A DNA stretch of 32,874 bases from CAYWKS01 sp964458935 (GTDB lineage: Bacteria; Planctomycetota; Phycisphaerae; Phycisphaerales; Zrk34). The position numbers and the translations under genes were made by a program. Below are positions 1-8,012 of this stretch, in pieces (position 1 is the stretch's first letter; every line of letters begins with the position of its first letter). Below the pieces are notes generated by a model. That model saw only the letters and a program-made list of their open reading frames with translations. It searched no databases and was not told the origin of the DNA. The stretch is from the NCBI GenBank assembly GCA_964458935.1, contig CAYWKS010000030.1:1-32874 (forward strand), read 5' to 3'.

Positions 1-350
1 GCGTGGCCGATGCCGACCCAGAACACGAAGTTGACGATCGGGAAGCCCCAGGCGACCGGCTGGTTGTTGCCCCAGACCACCACGCCGGTCAGCAGCAGGT
101 ACCCGATCAGCACGACCAGCACGCCCAGCAGCGTGACGGAGATCAGCAGCGCCACGTACCAGGCCTTGGGGGTCTGCCGCATCGGCTTGAGCGCCAGGTC
201 GCTGACGCTCTCGGTGACGCCGTTGAAGTCGGTGCCGCCGAGCACGAGCGGGGCCCGACGCCGCGGGTCCTCATGGGTGTTGTCCATGGGGTCGGCCGGG
301 CGCGCGGTCACGTCCGCGGGGATCGATCCTGTCAGGTCAGCCGTGCTCAT
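1..350 (-). CDS. actC: Alternative complex III subunit C (NrfD/PsrC-like membrane protein), N-terminal part only
   Basis: This is the first 116 codons of a gene that runs off the left edge. The product is expected to be the NrfD/PsrC-like multi-spanning subunit that takes part in quinol oxidation in alternative complex III. The visible part has a soluble N-terminal stretch of about 65 residues, a first membrane helix at about residues 66-88, and then the run VAWGFPIVNFVFWVGIGHA, which is typical of the ActC/NrfD family. The ATG at 350 overlaps the last 14 bases of actB (337-350), so the two are probably translationally coupled. The identification rests on this N-terminal signature and on the order actA-actB-actC. 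The rest of the protein, including its quinone site, cannot be seen. Confidence 0.9.
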   Translation of the reverse strand, partial: MSTADLTGSIPADVTARPADPMDNTHEDPRRRAPLVLGGTDFNGVTESVSDLALKPMRQTPKAWYVALLISVTLLGVLVVLIGYLLLTGVVVWGNNQPVAWGFPIVNFVFWVGIGH

Positions 351-3300
351 GCGCGCCTTCCGCAGCGGGCTTGGTGTGACGGGGGTTGGTGATCTTCGCC
401 AGGTACTTGGTCCGGGGTCGGACGTTCAGGTCATCCAGCAGCGTGTAACCCCGCTGGTTGTCGTAGTGCAGCTTCGCGACCTTCGACTCGGGGTCGAGCA
501 GGTTGCCGAAGTGGATCGCCTGCGTCGGGCAGGTCTGCTGGCAGGCGGTCCGGACCTCGTCGCCGCCGACGGTATAGTCGTCGCGGCGGCCCTGGCCGTA
601 GTCGGCCTTGGCCTGCTGCTTGGCCTGCTGGATCCGCTGGACGCAGTAGGTGCACTTCTCCATCACCCCGCGCATCCGCACCGTGACCTCGGGGTTGAAC
701 GCCAGGCGTTCGACCTCGCCGATGCCCTCGAGCTGCTCCTGATCGGGCATGCCGATGAACGGCGGGGTATCGCCGTCGTTCCGCGGGTCGCGGGCGTGCC
801 AGTCGGCGTAGTTGAACCGACGGACCTTGTACGGGCAGTTGTTCGAGCAGTACCGCGTGCCGATGCAGCGGTTGTAGACCATCACGTTCAGCCCCTCGGT
901 GTCGTGCACCGTGGCGCTGACCGGGCAGACCTGCTCGCACGGGGCGTTCTCGCAATGCACGCACATCAGCGGCTGGTGCACCGCGTTCACCGAGTCCGGG
1001 TCGTGCGGGTCGCCGGTGAAGTAGCGGTCGACGCGGATCCAGTGCATCTCGCGATTCATCTTGACCTGGCTCTTGCCGACGATCGGGATGTTGTTCTCCG
1101 CCTGGCAGGCGATCACGCAGGCGTTGCACCCGATGCAACTGTGCAGGTCGATCGCCATGCCCCACTGGTACTGGTCGGACCCGTCGCGGTCGAGCGGGTT
1201 CTCGAACTGCTGCACGCCGCGCGACGTCGCGAACCCGTCCGGGTGTGCGGGCGCGGCGTGGTGGTCGCCGTGCGCGTGGTCGACCTGGTGCCCGTCGTGC
1301 TCTTCGTGGCCGTGCCCCTCGTCCGGCCGGCCGTAGATCGGAAGCGGGATCGCGTGGCTGTGGGCGTGAACGAAGTCGGGGTGCGCCTTGTAATGCTCGA
1401 AGGTCGCCGAGCGGATCAGCTCATGCTCGACGCGATCCGCGCGGGCCTTGGCGCCGACCGGGTCGATCGCGTAGTGGTCCTGTGTGGTGACCAGGTCGTA
1501 GGTCTGGCCGGTCTTGCTGACGCGGCCGGCGGCGAACGGCCGGCACCCGCCGGCACGCCAGAGCGGCTGCACGTCCGTGCCCACGGACCGGCCGACCGGC
1601 CCGCAGACCGTCCGCCCGTAACCCAGCGTCAGCGTGACCGTGCCGTGCGCCTGGCCCGGCAGGGTGTACACCGGCACGTCGACGGTCGTGCCGTTCACGT
1701 TGACCCGCACCACGTCGCCGAGCTTCACGTCGAGCTTCTTCGCATCCGACGGGCTGACATAGGCGGCGTTGTCCCAGGCGAGCTTGGTGATGGGGTCGGG
1801 CAGCTCCTGCAACCAGCCGTTGTTGGCGTACCGGCCGTCGAGCACCTTGTAGCAACGCCGGAAGGCGATCTCGAACTCGCCGTCCGCGGGCCGGTCCGCG
1901 TCGACCGGCGGGATGTCGCTGCGCAGCGTTGGGGTCGCCCAGGGCTTGGCCGTCCCGGGCGCCAACCCGTCGTGCAGCACCTTCCGCCACTGCTTCTCGT
2001 TCAGGCCCCGCTCATCGAGGTGCGTCCGGCGGACCAGTTCGTAGCCGCTGCGGCGTTGGCCGAGCAGCATGCCGACCACCTCGATGTCGCTGCGTGCGTC
2101 GAACAGCGGCTCGATCACCGGCTGGACGATGGAGGTCGCGCCGTCGGCGCAGGCCGCGTCACCCCAGGCTTCGAGGTAGTGCGTCCGCGGCAACGCCCAC
2201 GTGCATTGTGCCGACGTCTCGTTGATCGCGTCGGTCAGATGGATCGTCGTCCGGGCGTTCGACAGGTCCAGCCCGTCGGTGAAGACCGGGTTGCCGCCGA
2301 GGATGAGCACGTGCCGGGCATCGGCGGGCAGCGCACCCATCGGTTCATGCGGCAGCGCCTCGACGAAGGAGACGGTCGACCCGACCGCGCCCAGGCGCTG
2401 GTTGATCGCGTGGGCGATCGCGTGGACCTCCGGCGGCTGGTCGGGGCCGACGATGACGACGCCGTTCTCGCCGGCCTGCTTCAGGTCGGCCGCGACGGTC
2501 CGGGCATGCTCGCGGTAGGGACGTTGCTCGGCCGTGACGCCGGGCACGTCGAGCGCGGCGGCGATCTCGGCAACGAGCTGGCCCACGTCGCAACGGCGGA
2601 TCGCCAGCCGCTCGTCGGCGTTGGTGCCGGTCACCGTGAACGTCGGCTCGGCGACGTAGAGGCGACTGATCGACTCGGCGTCGTCCACGTCACGACGCGA
2701 CCGGGCATACTCGCCCGCCAGCCGTATCGCGTCCGGATCGTCCATCATGAAGTCGGCGTCGAGGCTGACGATGGTCCGGGCCCATTCAAGGTGATAGATC
2801 GGGCGCAGCGCCCGGCCGAACGCCAGCTTCGTGCCGTCGGTGACGTTCGCGTCTCTCCGGGTGGTCTGCGGGATCACCCGCGCTTTGGACCAGCGGCTGT
2901 TCTTCAGGTCCCGGGCCAGCAGGCCGAAGAGCGTCGGCGAACCGGTGGGCTCGACGAGGATGACCAGGCCTTCGCCGTCGTTGGCGTCGGCCGCGGCGGC
3001 GATGTCGCCCAACGCCTGTTGGACGTCGGACCAGGTCGCGCGCTGTTCGGCCTTCCGGGGATGCCGCAGGCGATGCGGGTCGTAGAGGTTGAGGACGGAG
3101 GCCTGGCTGATCAGGTCGGCCGCGCCGTGGGATGCGGGGTGCTCGGGGTTGCCTTCGACCTTGATGGGCCGGCCGTCGAACGCGGTCACGAGCAGCGGCC
3201 GGGCCGCGCCGTCGCGATCGAACGCGGTGGCGTAATGCTCGGGCACGCCGGGCGTCTGGTCCTCGGGGCGGGCGGTGTACGGGGCGAGCTGGCGCTTGGG

Positions 3301-3573
3301 CCAGCGGCGGCAGCCGGCGAGCCCGGCGAGGGCGAACGACGCGCCCATGATCTTGAGGAAGCCGCGCCGCGTGCCCGAGAGGATCGTCTGCGGGTCGTAC
3401 CCGGGAAACTCGCTGTCGAGGTACTGGCGGAACTCGGGGGTGTCGGCCAGCTCATCCAGCGACCGCCAGTAGGTCGGGCCGGTCGACGCGGCGCGCGCGA
3501 CGTCGGGCGTGGGCTGGTGCGCGTGGTCGGGCGCCGGCCCGGTGCTCCGATTGTCCTGCGTCAAGTGACTCAT
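337..3573 (-). CDS. actB: Alternative complex III subunit B (molybdopterin-oxidoreductase-like plus Fe-S fusion)
   Basis: Periplasmic subunit of the quinol:electron-acceptor oxidoreductase alternative complex III; it carries electrons through iron-sulphur clusters. The 1078-residue protein has a Tat-like motif TRRGFLK (68-74) followed by a hydrophobic stretch and a possible lipobox Cys at 88, then a molybdopterin-oxidoreductase-like domain of about 600 residues. The C-terminal ferredoxin-like domain holds 15 Cys: 813/816/819/823, 871/874/879/883, 903/909/913, 974/977 and 1011/1015. That number fits three [4Fe-4S] and one [3Fe-4S] cluster, as known for the family. A histidine-rich linker (nine His within 754-777) separates the two halves and is unusual. 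It lies 35 bases after actA and overlaps actC by 14 bases. The start ATG at 3573 gives the full Tat signal. Confidence 0.95.
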   Translation of the reverse strand: MSHLTQDNRSTGPAPDHAHQPTPDVARAASTGPTYWRSLDELADTPEFRQYLDSEFPGYDPQTILSGTRRGFLKIMGASFALAGLAGCRRWPKRQLAPYTARPEDQTPGVPEHYATAFDRDGAARPLLVTAFDGRPIKVEGNPEHPASHGAADLISQASVLNLYDPHRLRHPRKAEQRATWSDVQQALGDIAAAADANDGEGLVILVEPTGSPTLFGLLARDLKNSRWSKARVIPQTTRRDANVTDGTKLAFGRALRPIYHLEWARTIVSLDADFMMDDPDAIRLAGEYARSRRDVDDAESISRLYVAEPTFTVTGTNADERLAIRRCDVGQLVAEIAAALDVPGVTAEQRPYREHARTVAADLKQAGENGVVIVGPDQPPEVHAIAHAINQRLGAVGSTVSFVEALPHEPMGALPADARHVLILGGNPVFTDGLDLSNARTTIHLTDAINETSAQCTWALPRTHYLEAWGDAACADGATSIVQPVIEPLFDARSDIEVVGMLLGQRRSGYELVRRTHLDERGLNEKQWRKVLHDGLAPGTAKPWATPTLRSDIPPVDADRPADGEFEIAFRRCYKVLDGRYANNGWLQELPDPITKLAWDNAAYVSPSDAKKLDVKLGDVVRVNVNGTTVDVPVYTLPGQAHGTVTLTLGYGRTVCGPVGRSVGTDVQPLWRAGGCRPFAAGRVSKTGQTYDLVTTQDHYAIDPVGAKARADRVEHELIRSATFEHYKAHPDFVHAHSHAIPLPIYGRPDEGHGHEEHDGHQVDHAHGDHHAAPAHPDGFATSRGVQQFENPLDRDGSDQYQWGMAIDLHSCIGCNACVIACQAENNIPIVGKSQVKMNREMHWIRVDRYFTGDPHDPDSVNAVHQPLMCVHCENAPCEQVCPVSATVHDTEGLNVMVYNRCIGTRYCSNNCPYKVRRFNYADWHARDPRNDGDTPPFIGMPDQEQLEGIGEVERLAFNPEVTVRMRGVMEKCTYCVQRIQQAKQQAKADYGQGRRDDYTVGGDEVRTACQQTCPTQAIHFGNLLDPESKVAKLHYDNQRGYTLLDDLNVRPRTKYLAKITNPRHTKPAAEGAHEHG

Positions 3574-3608
3574 TAGCTAGCTTTTCACATCACATCCGAC
3601 ATCCCACC

Positions 3609-4295
3609 TCACCGGTGGCAGGTCGAGCAGTTCTGCAGGCTCATGTTCTCGCCGACACGTTCGTGCAGCGCTTCCAGCTCTCGCCGCTGGGTCTGGGTCA
3701 TCGCGAGCGGGTCCCACCCGAGGTTCGTCACTTCCGCCGTCGGACGCAAGCGCTCGGTCGGGTTGCGGTGGCACTCCATGCACCAGCTCATGCTGAGGTT
3801 CTCGACGGTGTAGACGCCGGCCTCGCCCATGCGGTCGACCCGGCCGTGGCACTCGACGCAGCTCACCCCCGCGTTCACGTGCACCGAGTGGTTGAAGTAG
3901 GCGTAGTCGGGCAGGTCGTGGACCTTGGCCCAGAGGATCGGGGTGCCCTGCTCGTAGCTCTCGCGGATGGGCAGGACCTTGTTGCTGTTCTTGTGGATGG
4001 CGTGGTGGCAGTTCATGCAGGTCGCGGTCGGCGGGACGGCGGCGAAACCGGCGTCCTCGACGGACGTGTGACAGTAGCGGCAATCCATGCCGAGCTGGCC
4101 CACGTGGACCTCGTGGCTGTACGCCACGGGCTGCTCGGGCTGGTAGCCGACGTTGATCGTGGTCGGGCTCAGCGTGAAGGGCACGAGGGTGCCGAGGTAG
4201 AGCGGCCCGCCCACCAGCGCCAGGATGATCGCCGGCAGGGCCAGGTTCGACCACCTCGGAAAGACGAAATGTCCGGTCGGGCCGGATTCGCTCAT
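3609..4295 (-). CDS. actA: Alternative complex III subunit A, pentaheme cytochrome c
   Basis: Membrane-anchored multiheme cytochrome c of alternative complex III, passing electrons on the periplasmic side. The 228-residue protein has one hydrophobic helix at about 18-38, acting as an uncleaved anchor, followed by five CxxCH heme-binding motifs at 72-76, 93-97, 146-150, 172-176 and 223-227. Five hemes is the expected count for ActA. The last motif ends one residue before the stop, so the C-terminus appears complete. It is the first gene of the minus-strand act operon and has a good sigma-70-type promoter at 4334-4361. Start chosen at the ATG at 4295, which leaves a short cytoplasmic tail before the helix. 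Confidence 0.95.
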   Translation of the reverse strand: MSESGPTGHFVFPRWSNLALPAIILALVGGPLYLGTLVPFTLSPTTINVGYQPEQPVAYSHEVHVGQLGMDCRYCHTSVEDAGFAAVPPTATCMNCHHAIHKNSNKVLPIRESYEQGTPILWAKVHDLPDYAYFNHSVHVNAGVSCVECHGRVDRMGEAGVYTVENLSMSWCMECHRNPTERLRPTAEVTNLGWDPLAMTQTQRRELEALHERVGENMSLQNCSTCHR

Positions 4296-4333
4296 CGCGC
4301 TGACCTACTCCCGCAGTGCGTAAAGGGGAGGCG

Positions 4334-4361
4334 ATTGTAGCGTCAACGGGCGCGCCGTCAA
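4334..4361 (-). promoter_or_regulatory. Predicted sigma-70-type promoter of the act operon
   Basis: Read on the minus strand, TTGACG (4361-4356) is followed by a 16-base spacer and TACAAT (4339-4334). The expected transcript start near 4327 gives a leader of about 30 bases before actA, in contrast to the leaderless arrangement of the divergent transporter gene. Confidence 0.6.
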
Positions 4362-4415
4362 AGCGGACAAACGGGTCAGAACGTGGGCTTTGCGTCGCCG
4401 CCGCGCCGCGTCGCT

Positions 4416-4444
4416 TTGTCTGCGCGGCGTGTCATCCTTATGCT
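4416..4444 (+). promoter_or_regulatory. Predicted promoter of the MFS gene, leaderless arrangement
   Basis: TTGTCT (4416-4421), a 17-base spacer, then TATGCT (4439-4444). Only 8 bases separate the -10 box from the ATG at 4453, so transcription should begin at or next to the start codon. There is no Shine-Dalgarno sequence. Confidence 0.55.
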
Positions 4445-4452
4445 CTCGCGTC

Positions 4453-5634
4453 ATGCCCCCGCTGATCGTCGTCGCCGCCGTCGTGTTCCTCGAGATCGTC
4501 TGTCTGGGCGCGACGATCCCCATCCTCCCCTACTACGTGACCGAAACGTTCGCCGCCGACGCGCTCTGGGTCGGGCTGCTCATGGCGATGGTCACCGCGC
4601 CCAAGGTGGTCGGCAATCCCCTGTGGGGGGCGTTGAGCGATCGCATCGGTCGCAAACCCACGCTGATGATCACGATGACCGGGGCGGCCGTCGGATCGGC
4701 GCTGTGGGCGCTGGCCCCGACCCTCGGGGCCGCCGCCCTCGGCGGGCTGTTCTGGCTCGGCGTCGGCCGGCTGATCAACGGCGCGTTCGCCGCTCAAGCC
4801 ACCCTCGCCTTCGCCGTCGCGTCCGACCGGTCCGACCCCTCCAAGCGCACCGCCGCGCTCGGCGTGCTCGGCGCCGCCTTCGGCGCGGGGCTGACCGTCG
4901 GCCTGCCCCTGGGCGGGTGGATCGGGTCGCACGCGCACGCCGCCGTCGGCTGGCTCTGCGTGGGATGTGAGCTGGCCGCCGTCGCGCTCATCGCCGCCAC
5001 GCTCCGCGAGACACGCACCGCACGCCCCGCCGGCGACGTGCTCAAGCCGGCACGCCTCCCGCAACTGCTACGCCATCGAGGCGTCAGGCCCCTGCTGCTG
5101 GTCTGCGTGGTCATGACCGTCGGCTACTCGGTCATGACGCCCACGCTCAGCCTCTTCGCCGCGGACCGCTACGGCTACGGTGAGCAGCAGGTCGGCTGGG
5201 TGTTCTTCGTCTGGGGCGTGACCGGCATCTTCATCCAGGGCGGCGCGATCCGGCCGATCGTCAAGCACCTCGGCGAGCCGCTCACCGTCATCGTCGGCAG
5301 CGCGACGCTCGCCGGCGGATTCGTCTGGCTCGGGGTCGGCCCGTCGGTCAGCGGGCTCTGGGTCGCCGCGGCGCTGATCGGCGTGGGCGGCGGGCTCGCC
5401 ATCCCCGCCCTCGCCGGGCTCATCAGCCTCCAGGTCTCCGAGCATGAACAAGGCGCGGTGCACGGCCTGACCCAGTCCGCCACCGCCGTCGGCCGCAGCG
5501 TCGGCTACCTCGCCGGCGCCGCCCTTTACGCCGCCCATGCCACCGGCCGACCCTACTGGCTCGGCGCCACGCTCCTGGGCGTCACGGCCGTGGCCATGCT
5601 CACCCGCCTCGCCCGCCCGCAACCCGACGCGTGA
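4453..5634 (+). CDS. MFS transporter, TetA-like (DHA1) efflux family
   Basis: Inner-membrane secondary transporter of the major facilitator superfamily, about 393 residues with roughly 12 hydrophobic segments. The loop between helices 2 and 3 carries a clear MFS motif A, GALSDRIGRKP. Overall style is that of the TetA/drug:H+ antiporter group, but the substrate cannot be read from sequence. An upstream in-frame ATG at 4390 would add 21 arginine-rich residues (RRRRAASLCLRG) unlike a membrane-protein start and would lie upstream of the predicted promoter. The ATG at 4453 is therefore chosen. It diverges from actA across about 150 bases and is a single-gene unit, converging on the DUF3179 gene. 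Confidence 0.85.
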   Translation: MPPLIVVAAVVFLEIVCLGATIPILPYYVTETFAADALWVGLLMAMVTAPKVVGNPLWGALSDRIGRKPTLMITMTGAAVGSALWALAPTLGAAALGGLFWLGVGRLINGAFAAQATLAFAVASDRSDPSKRTAALGVLGAAFGAGLTVGLPLGGWIGSHAHAAVGWLCVGCELAAVALIAATLRETRTARPAGDVLKPARLPQLLRHRGVRPLLLVCVVMTVGYSVMTPTLSLFAADRYGYGEQQVGWVFFVWGVTGIFIQGGAIRPIVKHLGEPLTVIVGSATLAGGFVWLGVGPSVSGLWVAAALIGVGGGLAIPALAGLISLQVSEHEQGAVHGLTQSATAVGRSVGYLAGAALYAAHATGRPYWLGATLLGVTAVAMLTRLARPQPDA

Positions 5635-5827
5635 GCACATCCCCGGCTATCGCCGAGTATTCCGATGCGCGACGGGAAGGCCCGCCAACCAAACGATGCA
5701 TTGAGTCTCGGCAAGCGCCGCGCGGGGGGGCGCCCCAGGCAGCGCCGCGCCTCGGTCGCGTTCCCGGGTGGACCTGCCTCCAACACGCGTTGGGATGGGC
5801 GCATCTCGACCGGCCGGGTGGCTCGCG

Positions 5828-6898
5828 TTACTTGCTGTCCTGCTCGATCACCTCGTGGCGGGCGGCGCCGAGGTCGAACGACTTGACCTCCGCCGGCTCG
5901 CCGTGCATCGCGTACCACGCGAACCAGCGCGCGTACGCCACCGGCACGCCGTCGGGGATCCGCTGTCGCTGCACGAACGGCTCGACCACGACCACCCAGC
6001 CGTCGGCCGACTCGTACGCGGCGATGGTCGAGGCCAGGTGCAGTTGCCTGCGATCGGTGACATCGCCTTCCGGTTGCGGGGGCAGCGGCGCGGCCGGGTA
6101 CAAAGGCTTGCCCGTGCGGAACGCGTCCTCGATCGGGGTGCGCTTGTACCGCTTGCTGTAAGCCCGCTGGCCGGCGAGCAGGCTCGATTCCGGATGCAGC
6201 GCCTCCCACTGCTCCCACCGCACGAGCCGCATCGGCAAGACCTTGAGCTGCTCGCCCCGCCGCGGCCCGGCGATCGATTCGAACTTGAGCTGCGACCACA
6301 GCGACTGGCCGTTGGGGTCGGCCTGGTGGTCGTACATGACCAGGTTGTGGTTGTACAGCAGGCCGCTGTACCCGAACGCCAGCGTCCGGTCGCCGACGCG
6401 GCGGTCGAACACGGCGGCGGCGCGGCTGATGGGGTTGAACGTCACGGCGATGGGCACGCCGCCCAGCGTGTCGTTGACGATCTCGTGCCAGTTGAGGATG
6501 CGGACGGGGTACGCCCGTGCCTCGCCGTTGATCTCGACGCCGACGACCATGTCGCGGCCGACCACGACGCGCTGGTATTCGTTGTCGCTGAGGCGGGCGA
6601 CTTCCGCGGCGGGGTGCACCTCCGGATCGGTCATCGCGGGCTGGCCGTCCTTGGGCATGCCCGACGCGACCAGCAGGTTCGGGTCAACCGCGAGGTTCGA
6701 CAAGTCGTAGCCGTAGCTTGCGACGTTCTCGCCGTCGCCGGTGACGCTGTGGCGGATGTCGTAGACGTACCAGGCCTGGACGGCCATGGCGGAGACGAAG
6801 ATGACGGCGATGACGGCGACGACGCGGCGGAAGCTGCGGCGGCCGGCCGGATCGTAGTAACGATGCATCGTCGCCTGGGGGTCTTGCGTGGCGTTCAC
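5828..6898 (-). CDS. DUF3179 domain protein, membrane-anchored
   Basis: A 356-residue protein with one N-terminal membrane helix (about 26-44) and a large domain that I recognise as DUF3179, whose biochemical role is not established. Recognisable family runs are GEARAYPVRILNWHEIVND, GGVPIAVTFNPISRAA and FGYSGLLYNHNLVMYD; the conserved His, Asn and Tyr in them are plausible ligands or catalytic residues. The domain is expected to face the periplasm. The GTG start at 6898 shares a 4-base GTGA overlap with the ctaB stop, so the two genes are probably coupled. An in-frame ATG at 6868 would remove 10 residues and is the alternative start. Cotranscription with heme O synthase is suggestive of a role near oxidase or heme maturation, but that is only inference. 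Confidence 0.85.
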   Translation of the reverse strand: MNATQDPQATMHRYYDPAGRRSFRRVVAVIAVIFVSAMAVQAWYVYDIRHSVTGDGENVASYGYDLSNLAVDPNLLVASGMPKDGQPAMTDPEVHPAAEVARLSDNEYQRVVVGRDMVVGVEINGEARAYPVRILNWHEIVNDTLGGVPIAVTFNPISRAAAVFDRRVGDRTLAFGYSGLLYNHNLVMYDHQADPNGQSLWSQLKFESIAGPRRGEQLKVLPMRLVRWEQWEALHPESSLLAGQRAYSKRYKRTPIEDAFRTGKPLYPAAPLPPQPEGDVTDRRQLHLASTIAAYESADGWVVVVEPFVQRQRIPDGVPVAYARWFAWYAMHGEPAEVKSFDLGAARHEVIEQDSK

Positions 6899-7878
6899 GG
6901 CAACTGTGCCTTCAAAGCGGCCCCGTGCGTGGCGTTCGCCTGACCGTCGGGGTCGATCGACTCGGCCGGCCGATCGATCATCATCACGACCATCAGCAGC
7001 GGCAGGTAAATGACGCTGGCGAGGAACAGCTTCCGCGCCCGGGCGTCGGTGCGTCGGCGGAGCATGCGGACCGCCAGCCCGACCAGCCAGAGACCCAGCG
7101 CCGCGGCCGCGGCGTAATACACCCAGCCGGTCATGCCGACGTGGGTGGCCATGAGGGTGACCGGGATCAGCGCCAGGGCGTAGAGCAGGACGACCCGCCC
7201 GGTGAGCCGGCCGTTGGGGTCGCGTGAGGGGAGCATGCGGTAGCCGCCCTTTTCGTAGTCCTCACGATACATCCACGCCAGGGCGAGGAAGTGGGGCATC
7301 TGCCAGACGAACAGCACGGCGCCGAGCACCCACGCGCCGGCGTCGATCGAGCCGGTGGCCGCGGCCCAGCCGAGCATCGGGGGGATCGCGCCGACGACCG
7401 CGCCGACGAGCGTGTTGAGGCTGGTGCGGACCTTGAGCGGGGTGTAGACCGCGACGTAGAGGATGATGTTCAGCGCCGCCAGCGACGCGGCGAGCAGGTT
7501 CACGCCCAGCGTGAGCGTGGCCAGGCCGACCACGCCGCATGCCGTCGCGAACGCCAGCGCGTGGAGCTGGCCGATGCGGCCGGCGGGCAGCGGCCGGCCG
7601 CGCGTCCGCGGCATCCGCGCGTCCCGGTCGATCTCCAGCCACTGGTTCAACGCGTTCGCGCAGGAAGCGGCCAAAGCCGTGCCGACGGCGGTCAACACCA
7701 GCGTCCACCAGCTCACCCCGGTCGTGGAGCCCATGACGAACCCGACCACGGCGGTGAGCACGACCATCATCGTCAGCCGCGACTTGCTCAACTGCGCGTA
7801 GCAGTCGACCAGTTCCCTGATCCGTGCGGATGTGGAACTGACGGGACGGGCGATCTGTCCGACTGAAGCGGTGGTCAT
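6895..7878 (-). CDS. ctaB: Protoheme IX farnesyltransferase (heme O synthase)
   Basis: UbiA-superfamily prenyltransferase that adds a farnesyl group to heme B to give heme O, the first step to heme A. The 327-residue product has many membrane helices and both Asp-rich UbiA signatures: N-x6-D-x-D-x2-M-x-RTRGRPLPAGR in the first half, and MYREDYEKGGYRMLP in the second. The ATG at 7878 is chosen; an upstream in-frame start at 7959 would add 27 residues of non-family sequence and would precede the predicted promoter. Divergent ctaA supplies the next enzyme of the pathway. The downstream DUF3179 gene overlaps by 4 bases. Confidence 0.93.
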   Translation of the reverse strand: MTTASVGQIARPVSSTSARIRELVDCYAQLSKSRLTMMVVLTAVVGFVMGSTTGVSWWTLVLTAVGTALAASCANALNQWLEIDRDARMPRTRGRPLPAGRIGQLHALAFATACGVVGLATLTLGVNLLAASLAALNIILYVAVYTPLKVRTSLNTLVGAVVGAIPPMLGWAAATGSIDAGAWVLGAVLFVWQMPHFLALAWMYREDYEKGGYRMLPSRDPNGRLTGRVVLLYALALIPVTLMATHVGMTGWVYYAAAAALGLWLVGLAVRMLRRRTDARARKLFLASVIYLPLLMVVMMIDRPAESIDPDGQANATHGAALKAQLP

Positions 7879-7903
7879 GACGGTGGCTTTCCGAGCGTGG
7901 GGC

Positions 7904-7932
7904 ATAGTAGGCCAGGGGCCTTGGACCAGCAA
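7904..7932 (-). promoter_or_regulatory. Predicted promoter of ctaB-DUF3179
   Basis: On the minus strand TTGCTG (7932-7927), 17-base spacer, TACTAT (7909-7904). The expected transcript start is about 18-20 bases before the ATG at 7878, leaving room for a GGAAAG ribosome-binding site. Confidence 0.45.
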
Positions 7933-7998
7933 GCGACGCAAGGCGCCGCGCATGGGCATGCGACGCGTTCGCGGCTGGGCGAACTGGGCATGTCGGTC

Positions 7999-8004
7999 TA
8001 CAAT
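7999..8004 (+). promoter_or_regulatory. -10 box of ctaA, leaderless arrangement
   Basis: TACAAT lies 8 bases before the ATG at 8013, so the transcript should start at or within two bases of the start codon. The -35 region is weak (TGGGCG at 7976-7981 with a 17-base spacer). No ribosome-binding site is present. Confidence 0.5.
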
Positions 8005-8012
8005 CTTCGACC

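Noticed and set aside
10..3576. A 1188-codon open frame on the plus strand opposite actB.
   Set aside because: It is an antisense frame kept open by high GC codon use; its translation is rich in Arg, Val and Asp with no family pattern, while actB on the other strand has full Fe-S signatures.
5635..5827. Possible small gene or repeat between the MFS and DUF3179 genes, including a CGGC-TATC-GCCG mini-hairpin at 5644-5655.
   Set aside because: The frames there show no family features and run into the DUF3179 gene on the opposite strand; the hairpin stem is only four base pairs with no T-tract. It looks like plain convergent spacer.
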